Positions 35,955 through 45,562 of a DNA stretch of 64,000 nucleotides are shown in pieces. The position numbers and the translations under genes were made by a program. Within the stretch, counting starts at the first letter, position 1, and each line of letters opens with the position of its first letter. This DNA comes from an uncultured Paracoccaceae bacterium (GTDB lineage Bacteria > Pseudomonadota > Alphaproteobacteria > Rhodobacterales > Rhodobacteraceae). The DNA lies in assembly GCA_945952025.1 (NCBI GenBank), contig CAMFGW010000002.1:1-64000 (forward strand). Direction: 5' to 3'. The notes under the pieces were generated by a model. That model ran no database searches and had not been told where the DNA came from. It saw nothing but the letters and a program-made list of their open reading frames with translations.

Positions 35955-36422
35955 ATGTCTGATACCCTGCACGAAGAGCGTATTCGCGACATCATCGCGA
36001 AGCACCTGGCGCTCGAAGGTCCGATGTTGCCGATCCTGCAAGCGATCCAGGGCGAGTTCGGTCATGTGCCGCAGGCCGCGATCCCGCTGATCGCCGAAGC
36101 GCTGAACATCGGCCGCGCCGAAGTGCATGGCACCATGTCCTTCTATCACGATTTCCGCACCGAGCCGGCGGGGCGCCATGTGGTGAAGCTGTGTCGGGCC
36201 GAGGCCTGCCAGGCGTCCGGCGGCGACCGGACCGCGGCGCATGCGATGGAGACGCTGGGCGTCGATTGGCATGAAACCACGAAAAATGGTAACGTCACGC
36301 TCGAGCCGGTCTTCTGCCTTGGCCTTTGCGCCTGCGGTCCGGCGGCGATGGTCGACGGCAAGGTTGTCGGCCTGGTGACAAAGAAGCGGTTCGACCAGAT
36401 CATCTCGGAGGTCGGCGCATGA
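35955..36422 (+). CDS. fdsG: NAD-dependent formate dehydrogenase, gamma subunit
   Basis: A 155-residue NuoE-like protein with one [2Fe-2S] cluster. The cysteines are in VVKLCRAEACQASGG and VFCLGLCACGPAAMVDG. ATG 35955 follows GGAGG and starts MSDTLHEERIRDIIAKHLALEG. It overlaps fdsB by 4 bp. In the FdsGBAD complex this subunit sits beside FdsB, which carries FMN and binds NAD. The order fdsG-fdsB-fdsA-fdhD-fdsD is the classical arrangement in Ralstonia and rhodobacters. Confidence 0.93.
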   Translation: MSDTLHEERIRDIIAKHLALEGPMLPILQAIQGEFGHVPQAAIPLIAEALNIGRAEVHGTMSFYHDFRTEPAGRHVVKLCRAEACQASGGDRTAAHAMETLGVDWHETTKNGNVTLEPVFCLGLCACGPAAMVDGKVVGLVTKKRFDQIISEVGA

Positions 36423-37954
36423 CGTTGAAGATCTTCATTTCGCGCGACGCGGCCGCAAAGGCCTGCGGGGCCGAGGATGTGGTCGCGGCCGTCCGGGCCG
36501 AGGCGGCGAAGCGCGGGCAGGACGTGACCATCGTGCGCAACGGCTCGCGCGGGATGGTCTGGCTTGAACCGCTGCTCGAGGTCGAAACGCCGAAGGGCCG
36601 CACGGGCTTCGGCATGGTCGGGGCCGATGACGTTGGCTCGCTCTTCGACGCGAAGTTCGGCGAGCATCCCAAGGCCGTGGGCCTGGTGGAAGAGATCCCC
36701 TTCTTCAAGAACCAGACGCGCCTGACCTTCGCGCGCTGCGGGCGCACCGACCCCCTGTCGATGGCTGACTACGAAGCTGGGGGCGGGCTTGCGGGCCTGC
36801 GCCGCGCGCTGTCGATGACGGGTGCCGATGTGGTCAAGGAAGTCACCGAGTCCGGCCTGCGCGGCCGGGGCGGCGCGGGTTTCCCGACCGGGATCAAGTG
36901 GAAGACGGTTCACGACGCGAAAGCCGAACAGAAATACATCGTCTGCAACGCCGATGAGGGCGACAGCGCCACCTTCGCCGACCGCATGATCATGGAAGGC
37001 GACCCCTTCGTCCTGATCGAGGGCATGGCGATTGCCGGTGTCGCGGTCGGTGCGACCAAGGGCTATGTCTACATCCGTTCGGAATATCCCGACGCGATCG
37101 AGGTCATGGGCGAGGCGATCACGATCGCGCGCAAAAGCGGCCTTCTGGGCGCGTCCCTTCTTGGCTCGGACAAGAGCTTCGACATGGAGGTGCGCGTCGG
37201 CGCCGGGGCCTATGTCTGCGGCGAGGAAACCTCGCTTCTGAACTCGCTCGAGGGCAAGCGCGGCGTCGTGCGCGCCAAGCCGCCGCTGCCCGCCTTGCAG
37301 GGCTTCATGGGGCGGCCGACGGTCGTCAACAACGTCATCTCGCTCGCGACCGTTCCGGTCATCATGGAAAAGGGCGCAGCCTTCTACAAGGACTTCGGCC
37401 TTGGCCGGTCGCGCGGGACAATCCCGATCCAGATCGCCGGGAACGTCAAGTTTGGCGGTCTTTATGAGACGGCCTTCGGCCTGACGCTGGGCGAGATCGT
37501 CGAGACGATCGGCGGGGGCACCTTCTCTGGCCGCCCGGTCAAGGCGGTGCAGGTGGGGGGCCCGCTGGGCGCCTATTTCCCGCCTTCTCTCTTCGATACG
37601 CCCTTCGGCTATGAAGAGTTCGCGGCCAAGGACGGGCTGATCGGCCATGCCGGCCTGACGGTTTTCGACGACCGCACGGACATGCTGAAGATGGCGCGCT
37701 TTGCGATGGAGTTCTGCGCCATCGAAAGCTGCGGCAAGTGCACGCCATGCCGGATCGGCGCCGTGCGCGGGGTCGAGACGGTGGACCGGATTGCCGCCGG
37801 CGATCCGACCGCGCTGCCAGTTCTGAAGGATCTCTGCAACACGATGAAGTTCGGCTCGCTCTGCGCGCTGGGCGGGTTCACGCCCTATCCGGTCATGAGC
37901 GCCGTCACCCATTTCCCGAACGATTTCGCCCGCGCGAAGGAGGCTGCCGAATGA
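36419..37954 (+). CDS. fdsB: NAD-dependent formate dehydrogenase, beta subunit
   Basis: A 511-residue NuoF-like subunit with a thioredoxin-like N-terminal extension. The FMN/NAD site is GLRGRGGAGFPTGIKWKTV ... CNADEGDSATFADRMIMEGDPF, GAGAYVCGEETSLLNSLEG, and the [4Fe-4S] cysteines are in SCGKCTPCRIGAVRGVE with the fourth in LCALGGFTPYP. It accepts electrons from the molybdenum subunit and reduces NAD+. Start ATG 36419 overlaps fdsG; the stop overlaps fdsA (ATGA). Confidence 0.95.
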   Translation: MTLKIFISRDAAAKACGAEDVVAAVRAEAAKRGQDVTIVRNGSRGMVWLEPLLEVETPKGRTGFGMVGADDVGSLFDAKFGEHPKAVGLVEEIPFFKNQTRLTFARCGRTDPLSMADYEAGGGLAGLRRALSMTGADVVKEVTESGLRGRGGAGFPTGIKWKTVHDAKAEQKYIVCNADEGDSATFADRMIMEGDPFVLIEGMAIAGVAVGATKGYVYIRSEYPDAIEVMGEAITIARKSGLLGASLLGSDKSFDMEVRVGAGAYVCGEETSLLNSLEGKRGVVRAKPPLPALQGFMGRPTVVNNVISLATVPVIMEKGAAFYKDFGLGRSRGTIPIQIAGNVKFGGLYETAFGLTLGEIVETIGGGTFSGRPVKAVQVGGPLGAYFPPSLFDTPFGYEEFAAKDGLIGHAGLTVFDDRTDMLKMARFAMEFCAIESCGKCTPCRIGAVRGVETVDRIAAGDPTALPVLKDLCNTMKFGSLCALGGFTPYPVMSAVTHFPNDFARAKEAAE

Positions 37955-40860
37955 AAGACTTCATCATTCCCGACGTCGACTACGGCACGCCTGCCTCGAA
38001 GGCGAAAGAGCTTGTCACGCTGTTCGTCGACGGGTTCGAGGTGACGGTTCCGGCCGGCACCTCGATCATGCGCGCGGCGAAAGAGGCGGGCATCTCTGTC
38101 CCGAAGCTCTGCGCGACCGACATGGTCGATGCCTTCGGTTCGTGCCGCCTGTGCCTGGTGGAAATCGAGGGGCGGGCGGGCACGCCGGCCTCTTGCACGA
38201 CGCCGGTGGCGCCGGGGATCAAGGTTCACACCCAGACCGGCAAGCTGAAGGACCTGCGGCGCGGGGTGATGGAGCTTTATATCTCCGACCACCCGCTCGA
38301 CTGCCTGACCTGTGCAGCGAACGGCGATTGCGAGTTGCAGGACATGGCGGGCGTCGTCGGGCTGCGCGACGTGCGCTACGAGGCGCCGCCGAAGGGCGAT
38401 CTGACGACCCATTTCCGGGCCAAGAACACCTCGGGCGAGGCCAATCCCCAATGGCTGCCGCAGGATCAGACCAACCCCTATTTCAACTACGACCCGTCGA
38501 AATGCATCGTCTGTTCGCGCTGTGTGCGTGCCTGCGAGGAAGTGCAGGGCACCTTCGCGCTGACCATCGCCGGACGGGGCTGGGACAGCCGCGTGAAGGC
38601 GGGCACGACCGGCGACACGTTCCTGTCGTCGGACTGCGTGTCCTGCGGCGCCTGCGTGCAGGCCTGCCCGACCGCGACCCTGTCGGAAAAGTCGCTTTAT
38701 GACATCGGCACGCCCGACCGCACCGTCATCACGACCTGCGCCTATTGCGGTGTGGGATGCAGCTTCAAGGCCGAACTGCGCGGCGACGAGCTGGTCCGCA
38801 TGGTACCCTACAAGGACGGCAAGGCCAACCGCGGCCACAGCTGCGTCAAGGGCCGCTTCGCCTATGGCTACGCCAGCCACAAGGACCGCATCCTGAAGCC
38901 GATGGTGCGCGAGAAGATCACCGACCCCTGGCGTGAAGTCAGCTGGGACGAGGCGCTGGCCTTTGCCGCCGACAAGTTCCGCGCGATCCAGGACCAGTAT
39001 GGGACCGAATCGGTCGGCGTCATCACCTCGTCGCGCTGCACGAACGAGGAAACCTACCTGGTCCAGAAGCTGACCCGCCAGGTCTTCCTGAACAACAACA
39101 CCGACACCTGCGCCCGCGTCTGCCATTCGCCGACGGGCTACGGGCTTGGCCAGACCTTCGGCACCTCGGCCGGAACCCAGGACTTCGATTCGGTCGAGGA
39201 AACCGATGTGGCGGTCATCATCGGCGCCAACCCGGCGTCCGCCCATCCGGTCTTTGCCAGCCGCCTGAAGAAGCGCATCCGGCAGGGCGCGCAGCTGATC
39301 GTCATCGACCCGCGCCGCACGGAAATGGTGCAGTCGAACCATATCATGGCCGCGCACCACCTGGCGCTGCGTCCGGGCACCAACGTCGCCGTGGTGACGG
39401 CGCTGGCCCATGTGATCGTGACCGAAGGGCTGATGGACGAGGCCTTCATCCGCGAGCGCTGCGACTGGGACGAGTTCCAGGACTATGCCGAGTTCGTGGC
39501 AGAGCCGCGCCACAGCCCCGAAGCGATCGAGGCGCTGACCGGCGTTCCGGCGGCCGAGCTTCGGGCGGCGGCGCGGCTTTATGCCGGGGCGCGCAACGGG
39601 TCGATCTACTACGGCCTGGGCGTGACCGAACATTCGCAGGGCTCGACCGCCGTCATCGGCATCGCCAACCTGGCGATGCTGACCGGCAACATGGGCCGGC
39701 CGGGCGTTGGCGTGAACCCGCTGCGCGGCCAGAACAACGTGCAGGGCTCGTGCGACATGGGGTCCTTCCCGCACGAACTGCCGGGCTACCGCCATGTGAA
39801 GAACGAGGGCGTGCGCGACATCTACGAAAAGATGTGGGGCGTGCCGATTTCGGCCGAACCGGGCCTGCGCATCCCGAACATGCTGGACGAGGCGGTCGCG
39901 GGCCGATTCCGGGGGCTCTATTGCCAGGGCGAGGACATCCTGCAATCGGACCCCGACACGCACCATGTGTCCTCGGGCCTTGCGGCGATGGACTGCGTGA
40001 TCGTTCATGACCTTTTCCTGAACGAAACCGCCAACTACGCGCATGTCTTCCTGCCGGGCTCGACCTTCCTGGAAAAGGACGGCACCTTCACCAACGCCGA
40101 GCGCCGCATCAACCGCGTGCGCAAGGTCATGGCGCCGAAGAACGGTTTTGGCGACTGGGAAGTGACCCAGATGCTGGCCAACGCGATCCTGTCGCGGGCC
40201 GACCGGCCGCTCTGGTCCTATACCCACCCGAGCGAGATCATGGCCGAGATTGCGGCGACGACGCCGTCCTTCGCCAATGTGACCTTTGAGTTGCTGGATG
40301 AGATGGGTTCGGTCCAGTGGCCCTGCAACGATGCGGCGCCGGAAGGCACGCCCCTTGTCCATGTGAACGGGTTCGTGCGCGGCAAGGGCAAGTTCATCCG
40401 CACCGAATATGTGGCGACCGATGAACGGACCGGCCCGCGCTACCCGCTTCTGCTGACCACGGGGCGCATCCTGTCGCAGTACAACGTGGGCGCGCAGACG
40501 CGGCGGACCTCGAACAACGTCTGGCATGATCGCGACGTCCTGGAAATCCATCCCCATGACGCGGAACAGCGCGGCATCAAGGATGGCGACTGGGTGCGGC
40601 TGGCCAGCCGGGCGGGCGACACCACGCTCATGGCCGAGATCACGGACCGCGTGTCGCCGGGTGTGGTCTATACGACCTTCCACCATCCGACGACGCAGGC
40701 CAACGTGGTGACGACCGACTTTTCGGACTGGGCGACCAACTGCCCGGAATACAAGGTCACGGCGGTGCAGGTCAGCCCGTCGAACGGGCCGACCGAATGG
40801 CAGGTCGAATATGAGGCGCAGGCCGAACAGGCCCGGCGCATCCTTCCCGCGGCCGAGTGA
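37951..40860 (+). CDS. fdsA: NAD-dependent formate dehydrogenase, alpha (molybdopterin) subunit
   Basis: A 969-residue catalytic subunit oxidising formate to CO2 at a Mo-bis-MGD centre. The N terminus binds a [2Fe-2S] cluster (CATDMVDAFGSCRLCLVEIEG), followed by His/Cys cluster HPLDCLTCAANGDCELQ and two ferredoxin-like [4Fe-4S] motifs (CIVCSRCVRACEE, CVSCGACVQACPT). The molybdopterin domain begins at CAYCGVGCSF; the active-site Mo ligand is the Cys in NNNTDTCARVCHSPTGYG, so this is a cysteine, not a selenocysteine, enzyme. The C-terminal molybdopterin dinucleotide domain includes TTGRILSQYNVGAQTRRT. Length fits FdsA. Confidence 0.97.
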   Translation: MKDFIIPDVDYGTPASKAKELVTLFVDGFEVTVPAGTSIMRAAKEAGISVPKLCATDMVDAFGSCRLCLVEIEGRAGTPASCTTPVAPGIKVHTQTGKLKDLRRGVMELYISDHPLDCLTCAANGDCELQDMAGVVGLRDVRYEAPPKGDLTTHFRAKNTSGEANPQWLPQDQTNPYFNYDPSKCIVCSRCVRACEEVQGTFALTIAGRGWDSRVKAGTTGDTFLSSDCVSCGACVQACPTATLSEKSLYDIGTPDRTVITTCAYCGVGCSFKAELRGDELVRMVPYKDGKANRGHSCVKGRFAYGYASHKDRILKPMVREKITDPWREVSWDEALAFAADKFRAIQDQYGTESVGVITSSRCTNEETYLVQKLTRQVFLNNNTDTCARVCHSPTGYGLGQTFGTSAGTQDFDSVEETDVAVIIGANPASAHPVFASRLKKRIRQGAQLIVIDPRRTEMVQSNHIMAAHHLALRPGTNVAVVTALAHVIVTEGLMDEAFIRERCDWDEFQDYAEFVAEPRHSPEAIEALTGVPAAELRAAARLYAGARNGSIYYGLGVTEHSQGSTAVIGIANLAMLTGNMGRPGVGVNPLRGQNNVQGSCDMGSFPHELPGYRHVKNEGVRDIYEKMWGVPISAEPGLRIPNMLDEAVAGRFRGLYCQGEDILQSDPDTHHVSSGLAAMDCVIVHDLFLNETANYAHVFLPGSTFLEKDGTFTNAERRINRVRKVMAPKNGFGDWEVTQMLANAILSRADRPLWSYTHPSEIMAEIAATTPSFANVTFELLDEMGSVQWPCNDAAPEGTPLVHVNGFVRGKGKFIRTEYVATDERTGPRYPLLLTTGRILSQYNVGAQTRRTSNNVWHDRDVLEIHPHDAEQRGIKDGDWVRLASRAGDTTLMAEITDRVSPGVVYTTFHHPTTQANVVTTDFSDWATNCPEYKVTAVQVSPSNGPTEWQVEYEAQAEQARRILPAAE

Positions 40861-41675
40861 TGGAGACGCACAAGGCCCTGCCGCGCCTCGCCTTCCGGGC
40901 GGGGCGCTGGGAGAGCGGCGCGCGTACGCTGCCGGCCGAAGTGCCGGTGGCGATCGTCTACAACGGCACGACGCAGGCGGTCATGATGGCGACGCCTGCG
41001 GACCTGCGCGACTTCGGGACGGGATTTTCCCTGACCGAAGGCATCATTTCCGATCTTTCTGAAATTCAGGAAATCGAGGTTGTCGAAGGCGAAGGCGGCA
41101 TCGAGCTGCGCCATTGGCTCGCGGCGACCGCTGAGGCGCGCTTTCAGGCGCGGCGGCGGGCGCAGGTCGGGCCAGTGGGTTGCGGCCTTTGCGGCATCGA
41201 CAGTCTGGCCGAGGCGCTCAGGCCCCTGCCGGCGGTGCCCGCGGCGCTGACGCTGACACCAGTGGACGCCGAACAGGCCATGGCCGGGCTGATGCGCCGG
41301 CAAGAGCTGAACGGGCTGACGCGCGCGGCCCATGCCGCAGGTTTCTATCGTCCGGGCGAGGGGCTGATCCTGGCACGAGAGGATGTGGGGCGGCACAATG
41401 CGCTCGACAAGCTGGCCGGGGCGATTGCTGCGAGCGGTGTCGATGCGGCGACCGGCGCATTGGTCCTGACCAGCCGCCTGTCGGTCGACATGGTGCAGAA
41501 GGCCGCGATGATCGGCGCGCCTGTGCTGATGGCGGCGTCGGCGCCCACCGCGCTCGCCGTGGCCGAGGCAGAGGCCGCCGGCCTGACGCTGATCGCCGTC
41601 GTGCGCGGCGTGGATTTCGAGATTTTCACCCACCCTGCCCGCATGACGGGAAACGAGGCGCTCCATGTCGCATGA
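40860..41675 (+). CDS. fdhD: Formate dehydrogenase accessory sulfurtransferase FdhD
   Basis: A 271-residue chaperone that transfers sulfur to the molybdenum cofactor of formate dehydrogenase. Visible motifs are VPVAIVYNGTTQAVMMATPADLRDFGTGFSLTEGII, the catalytic Cys region VGCGLCGIDSL, ARDVGRHNALDKLAG-like EDVGRHNALDKLAGA, and LTSRLSVDMVQKAAMIGAPVLMAASAPTALAV. ATG 40860 overlaps the fdsA stop; a GTG at 40857 in the same frame is an alternative start. It overlaps fdsD. Confidence 0.94.
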   Translation: METHKALPRLAFRAGRWESGARTLPAEVPVAIVYNGTTQAVMMATPADLRDFGTGFSLTEGIISDLSEIQEIEVVEGEGGIELRHWLAATAEARFQARRRAQVGPVGCGLCGIDSLAEALRPLPAVPAALTLTPVDAEQAMAGLMRRQELNGLTRAAHAAGFYRPGEGLILAREDVGRHNALDKLAGAIAASGVDAATGALVLTSRLSVDMVQKAAMIGAPVLMAASAPTALAVAEAEAAGLTLIAVVRGVDFEIFTHPARMTGNEALHVA

Positions 41676-41895
41676 CACCACGCTTGAAAAGCTGATCCGG
41701 ATGGCGAACCAGATCGCCACCTTCTTCGAGTCGAAGCCGCATGACGAAGCGGTCACGGGCGTCGCCGCCCATATTTCCGACTTCTGGGCGCCGGTGATGC
41801 GCGGCCAGCTTTTCGACCACATCGCCCATGGCGGCGCGGGGCTGAAGCCCCTGGTCCTGGAAGCCGCGCCGAAGATTCGGGCCGTTCCGGCCTAA
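41665..41895 (+). CDS. fdsD: Formate dehydrogenase delta subunit
   Basis: A 76-residue FdsD family protein (LEKLIRMANQIATFFESKP, VAAHISDFWAPVMRGQLFDHI). The small subunit helps assembly of FdsGBA. It overlaps fdhD by 11 bp, continuing the tightly coupled operon. The reading frame then ends 9 bp before the convergent oxidoreductase gene. Confidence 0.9.
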   Translation: MSHDTTLEKLIRMANQIATFFESKPHDEAVTGVAAHISDFWAPVMRGQLFDHIAHGGAGLKPLVLEAAPKIRAVPA

Positions 41896-41904
41896 GAGCC
41901 CGGC

Positions 41905-43887
41905 CTAAGCCGCCAGCCCGGCCTTCCGCCCCTCGTGGAAGGCATAGGCCGCAAGCCGGGGCGCTGCGCAGTCGCCGATGCGCAGCGTGGTCTTTCCCGG
42001 GAAGCTGTCGGGGAAAGGGTCGAAGGCGCGGTTCGTCGTCGACATGACCAGCGCACTGGCCGGGACGGTCTCTTGCGCGCCCGTCAGCATGCTTTCCACC
42101 GTCGCGCCATTGCCGTGCCAGGCAAGGATGCGGTGTTCGGGCAGGAAGCGTACGCCTGCGCGGGCGAGCCGGGCGCGCAGCGATCCGTCGGCGGAGGTCC
42201 TGGAAAGCTCACGCCCGACGAAGGGGTCGGGGGTGACGATGGTGACGGCCTTGCCGGCCTCGGCCATGGTCCATGCCGTGCCAAGCCCGCGCCAGTTGCC
42301 GCCTTCATCGTAAAGGATGACCGCATCGCCCAGCCGCGCCTCGCGGCGCATGACGTCCTCCGGCGGCCAGACGCCGCCAAGGTCGAGGCCGGGCAGGCGC
42401 GGCTCGTCCGGCAGCCAGCGTTGGCGCGCGTCGGGGTCGGGCAGCGAACCGGTGGCGAGGATGACGTGCGTGGCCGGATGGGCGGCGATGTCGGCCTCGT
42501 CCAGAAAGCTGTTGAGGTGGAGCGTTACGCCCAGACGCTCGAACTCGCGTTCGTACCAGCCCATCAGGTCCAGGATCTGCCCCCGGCGGGGCTGCATTCC
42601 GGCCAGCCGGAACTGGCCGCCGATCACCGGCCCGGCCTCGTGCAGGCTGACGCCGTGGCCGCGTTCGGCGGCGGCGCGGGCGGCTTCGAGCCCGGCCGGG
42701 CCTGCGCCGACGACCAGGATGTCGCGGGGGCTGGCGGCCGGGGTGAAGGGTTCGCTGCCCCATTCCCATTCACGGCCCGCCGAGGGGTTGATGAGGCAGG
42801 AAATCCAGTAGTCGCGCGAGCGGCGCCCCCAGCACATCTGATTGCAGGAGATGCAGCCCCGGACCGCCTCTGGCCGCCCTTCGGTCGTCTTGCGCGCCAG
42901 GTGCGGGTCGGCGATCTGGCCGCGCACGATTGACACGAGGTCCGCCTGACCCGAGGCGATGATCGCCTCGCCGTTTTCGGGCGTGCGGACGTGGGCTTCG
43001 GAGGTGACGTGCGCGTGTTTCAGCGTGCGCTTCAGTTCCTCGGTGAAGGGGGCGGTCAGTTTCTCGCCGAACAGGAAGGGCGGGATCAGCCGTTCGAAGT
43101 CGAGGTAGCCGCCATGGCCGCAGGTCACATAGTCGATGTGGCCGGTGGCGTCATGAAGGGCCACCGTCTCGATCAGCGCCTCGCCCTGCAACAGGATGCG
43201 GTGCGCGTCCGAGGTGGAAATGGCCAGGCCGACGATGAAATCCTCGCCACAGGCGCGGCGGACGCCCTCGATGATGCGGCGCGAGAAGCGGGTGCGGTTT
43301 TCCAACGACCCGCCCCAGTCGTCGTCGCGGCGGTTCGACCAGGGCGTCCAGAACTGGTCGAGCAGCGAGTGGTAGGCGGCCCAGATCTCGACCCCCTGAA
43401 AACCCGCCTTTTGCGCGCGGACGGCGGCGGCGATGTGGGCGGCGATCAGCTCTTCAATTTCGGCCACCGTTACGCGGTGGCTGCCGTCGCTGTCATGGTA
43501 GGAGGGCTCGCCCGAGGGCGACCAGTGGGGCTGAAAGCTCAGGTCCGAATCGCCGTGGGCGCCGATGTGGTAGATCTGCTGGATGATGACTGCGCCCTCG
43601 GCCCGGACTGCGTCGGTCAGCTGGCGGAAGGCGGGGATGATGCTGTCATCCTCTGCCCGGAAGTTGCCGCGGGTCAGGACGCCCGTGCGGTGCGCGGGCA
43701 CGGGTTCGGCGACGATCATCGCCGCGCCGCCCTTGGCGCGTTCGGTCAGGTAGCCGCGATAGCGCGCGGTCGGCAGGCCGTCTTCCGCCATGTTGGCGGT
43801 ATGGGCGCCGAAGACGATGCGGTTGCGAAGCGTCTGGCCGCGAAGCGCCAGGGGCGACAGCAGGTGGGCGCGTTCAATACCAGGCAT
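41905..43887 (-). CDS. FMN/FAD Fe-S oxidoreductase (TMADH/dienoyl-CoA reductase family)
   Basis: A 660-residue old-yellow-enzyme-type oxidoreductase. An N-terminal TIM barrel (RNRIVFGAHTANMAEDGLP, YHSLLDQFWTPWSNRRDDDWGGSLENRTRF) is followed by Fe-S cysteines CISCNQMCWG...C and a C-terminal FAD/NAD fold with DILVVGAGPAGLEAARAAAERGH. This is the domain order of trimethylamine/dimethylglycine dehydrogenase and dienoyl-CoA reductase. ATG 43887 overlaps the methyltransferase gene stop by 14 bp, so the pair is coupled; demethylation of a methylated amine is the probable theme. Substrate unknown. Confidence 0.88.
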   Translation of the reverse strand: MPGIERAHLLSPLALRGQTLRNRIVFGAHTANMAEDGLPTARYRGYLTERAKGGAAMIVAEPVPAHRTGVLTRGNFRAEDDSIIPAFRQLTDAVRAEGAVIIQQIYHIGAHGDSDLSFQPHWSPSGEPSYHDSDGSHRVTVAEIEELIAAHIAAAVRAQKAGFQGVEIWAAYHSLLDQFWTPWSNRRDDDWGGSLENRTRFSRRIIEGVRRACGEDFIVGLAISTSDAHRILLQGEALIETVALHDATGHIDYVTCGHGGYLDFERLIPPFLFGEKLTAPFTEELKRTLKHAHVTSEAHVRTPENGEAIIASGQADLVSIVRGQIADPHLARKTTEGRPEAVRGCISCNQMCWGRRSRDYWISCLINPSAGREWEWGSEPFTPAASPRDILVVGAGPAGLEAARAAAERGHGVSLHEAGPVIGGQFRLAGMQPRRGQILDLMGWYEREFERLGVTLHLNSFLDEADIAAHPATHVILATGSLPDPDARQRWLPDEPRLPGLDLGGVWPPEDVMRREARLGDAVILYDEGGNWRGLGTAWTMAEAGKAVTIVTPDPFVGRELSRTSADGSLRARLARAGVRFLPEHRILAWHGNGATVESMLTGAQETVPASALVMSTTNRAFDPFPDSFPGKTTLRIGDCAAPRLAAYAFHEGRKAGLAA

Positions 43888-45415
43888 CGGGCGCCTCGGC
43901 CTTCTTGCGGGCCATGTAGTCCAGAAGCGCCTCGTCCGTCGCCTCGTCCAGGGGCGGCGCCTCGTAGGTCTGCAGCCGCTCTTTCCAGAGCCGATTGGCG
44001 CGGGTGGCGGCATCGGTCGAGCCCGCAAGCTCCCACTGCTCGAAGGGCGTGTTGTCGGCGGTCTGGCTGTCCCAGTAGGCGGTCTGGTAGTTCTTGAGCG
44101 TATGTTCCGAACCGAAATGGTGGTTGCCCGGTCCGGTTTCCTGGAAGGCATCCATCGCCAGCTGGTTCTCGTCGATCTTCACGCCGTCGAAGTAGGTATG
44201 GAGCGCGCCGCACAGGTCGGTGTCGAGCACGAATTTCTCGTAGGACATCGACAGGAGCCCGTCGAGGAAGCCCGCCGAATGCAGGACGAAGTTCGCGCCG
44301 CAATGGACGGCGGCCAGCATCGACATGGTGCCTTCGGTCATCGCCTGGGCGTCCGGCAGCTTCGAGGTGGTGAAGTTCCCCGAACAGCGCAGGGGCAGGC
44401 CGAGGCGGCGGGCGAGCTGGCCCACGACCATCGAGCCGATGGCCGGTTCGGGCGTGCCGAAGGTCGGCGAGCCGCTGCGCAATTGGGTGGACGAAAGGAA
44501 GTTGCCGAAGATGACCGGCGCGCCCTTGCGTTCCAGCTGGGTCAGCGCGCAGCCGGCCATGGTTTCCCCGACCGCCTGGGCGATGGCGCCCGCGTTCGTC
44601 ACCGGGCCCATCGCGCCGCCGAGGATGAAGGGCACGATGACCGCCGCCTGGTTCGCCCGGGCATAGGCGCGCAGGCTCTTGGTCATGGTGCCGTCCCAGA
44701 CGAGCGGCGAGTTGACGTTGACGTTGCCAAGGATGACGCAGTTTTTGTCAACGAAATCAGTGCCGAAGAGGATGCGGCACATCTCGATCGACTGCTCGCT
44801 CCGCTCTTCCGCCGTGACCGAGCCCATGAAGGGCCGGTCGGAATAGCGGATGTGGGAATAGACCATGTCCAGGTGGCGTTTGTTCACCGGAATGTCGGTC
44901 GGCTCGCAGATCGTGCCGCCGGAATGGTGGAGCCAGGGCGAGGATTGTGCGAGTTTCACAAAATTCTGAAAATCCTGAAGAGTGCCGAAGCGGCGCCCCC
45001 GATCCAGGTCCATGACGAAGGGCGAGCCGTAGGCGGGCGAGAAGACGACGTTCCGGCCGCCGATCCTGACCGACCGTTCGGGGTTGCGCGCGACTTGGGT
45101 GAACTCGCGCGGTGCGCTCGCCAGGATCTCGCGCAGCATGCCGGGGGGGAAGCGGACGCGCAGGCCGTCAACCTCTGCCCCCGCCTTGCGCCAGAGCGCG
45201 ATCGCCTCGTCATCGTCGCGGAAGTCGATGCCGATTTCTGCCAGGATGCGGTCGGCGGTCCGCTCGATGGCAGTCAGGCTTTCTTCGCCGAGGATGTCGT
45301 AGGTCGGGATGTTGCGGGTGATGTAGGGGCGCCCGACAGGGCCCGAGCCTTCGCGTTCGCGTTTGCGTCCGGCGCGGCCGCCGTGGCGTGTACGGGCTTC
45401 TGCTGCTTCGGACAT
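43874..45415 (-). CDS. MttB-family (non-pyrrolysine) methyltransferase
   Basis: A 513-residue protein of the trimethylamine/glycine betaine methyltransferase family. The TIM-barrel sequence includes YDILGEESLTAIERTADRILAEIGIDF, GGRNVVFSPAYGSPFVMDL and DADNTPFEQWELAGSTDAATRANRLWKERLQ. There is no in-frame TAG, so this is not the pyrrolysine type but the MtgB/MtbB-like type seen in bacteria. The start ATG 45415 follows GGGAGG. It carries a basic N-terminal extension. No corrinoid protein gene is adjacent, which leaves the acceptor unknown. Confidence 0.9.
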   Translation of the reverse strand: MSEAAEARTRHGGRAGRKREREGSGPVGRPYITRNIPTYDILGEESLTAIERTADRILAEIGIDFRDDDEAIALWRKAGAEVDGLRVRFPPGMLREILASAPREFTQVARNPERSVRIGGRNVVFSPAYGSPFVMDLDRGRRFGTLQDFQNFVKLAQSSPWLHHSGGTICEPTDIPVNKRHLDMVYSHIRYSDRPFMGSVTAEERSEQSIEMCRILFGTDFVDKNCVILGNVNVNSPLVWDGTMTKSLRAYARANQAAVIVPFILGGAMGPVTNAGAIAQAVGETMAGCALTQLERKGAPVIFGNFLSSTQLRSGSPTFGTPEPAIGSMVVGQLARRLGLPLRCSGNFTTSKLPDAQAMTEGTMSMLAAVHCGANFVLHSAGFLDGLLSMSYEKFVLDTDLCGALHTYFDGVKIDENQLAMDAFQETGPGNHHFGSEHTLKNYQTAYWDSQTADNTPFEQWELAGSTDAATRANRLWKERLQTYEAPPLDEATDEALLDYMARKKAEAPDAWY

Positions 45416-45562
45416 TGCGGGCGTGCCTCCCTTGGGCCTGGCCACCGGTCTGGGCCATTGCACGACTTTACGGGGCGGAAGCCGGCGGGGGAAAGTATCG
45501 CGGGCGACATTAAGGCGCCCCCTTTTGTCGCTTTTCGCAGAGGCTGAGTCGCGTGCAGCGGT

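Noticed and set aside
37885..40686. 933-codon open frame on the minus strand opposite fdsA
   Set aside because: The plus-strand fdsA frame has all expected cluster and molybdopterin motifs; the antisense frame is compositional only.
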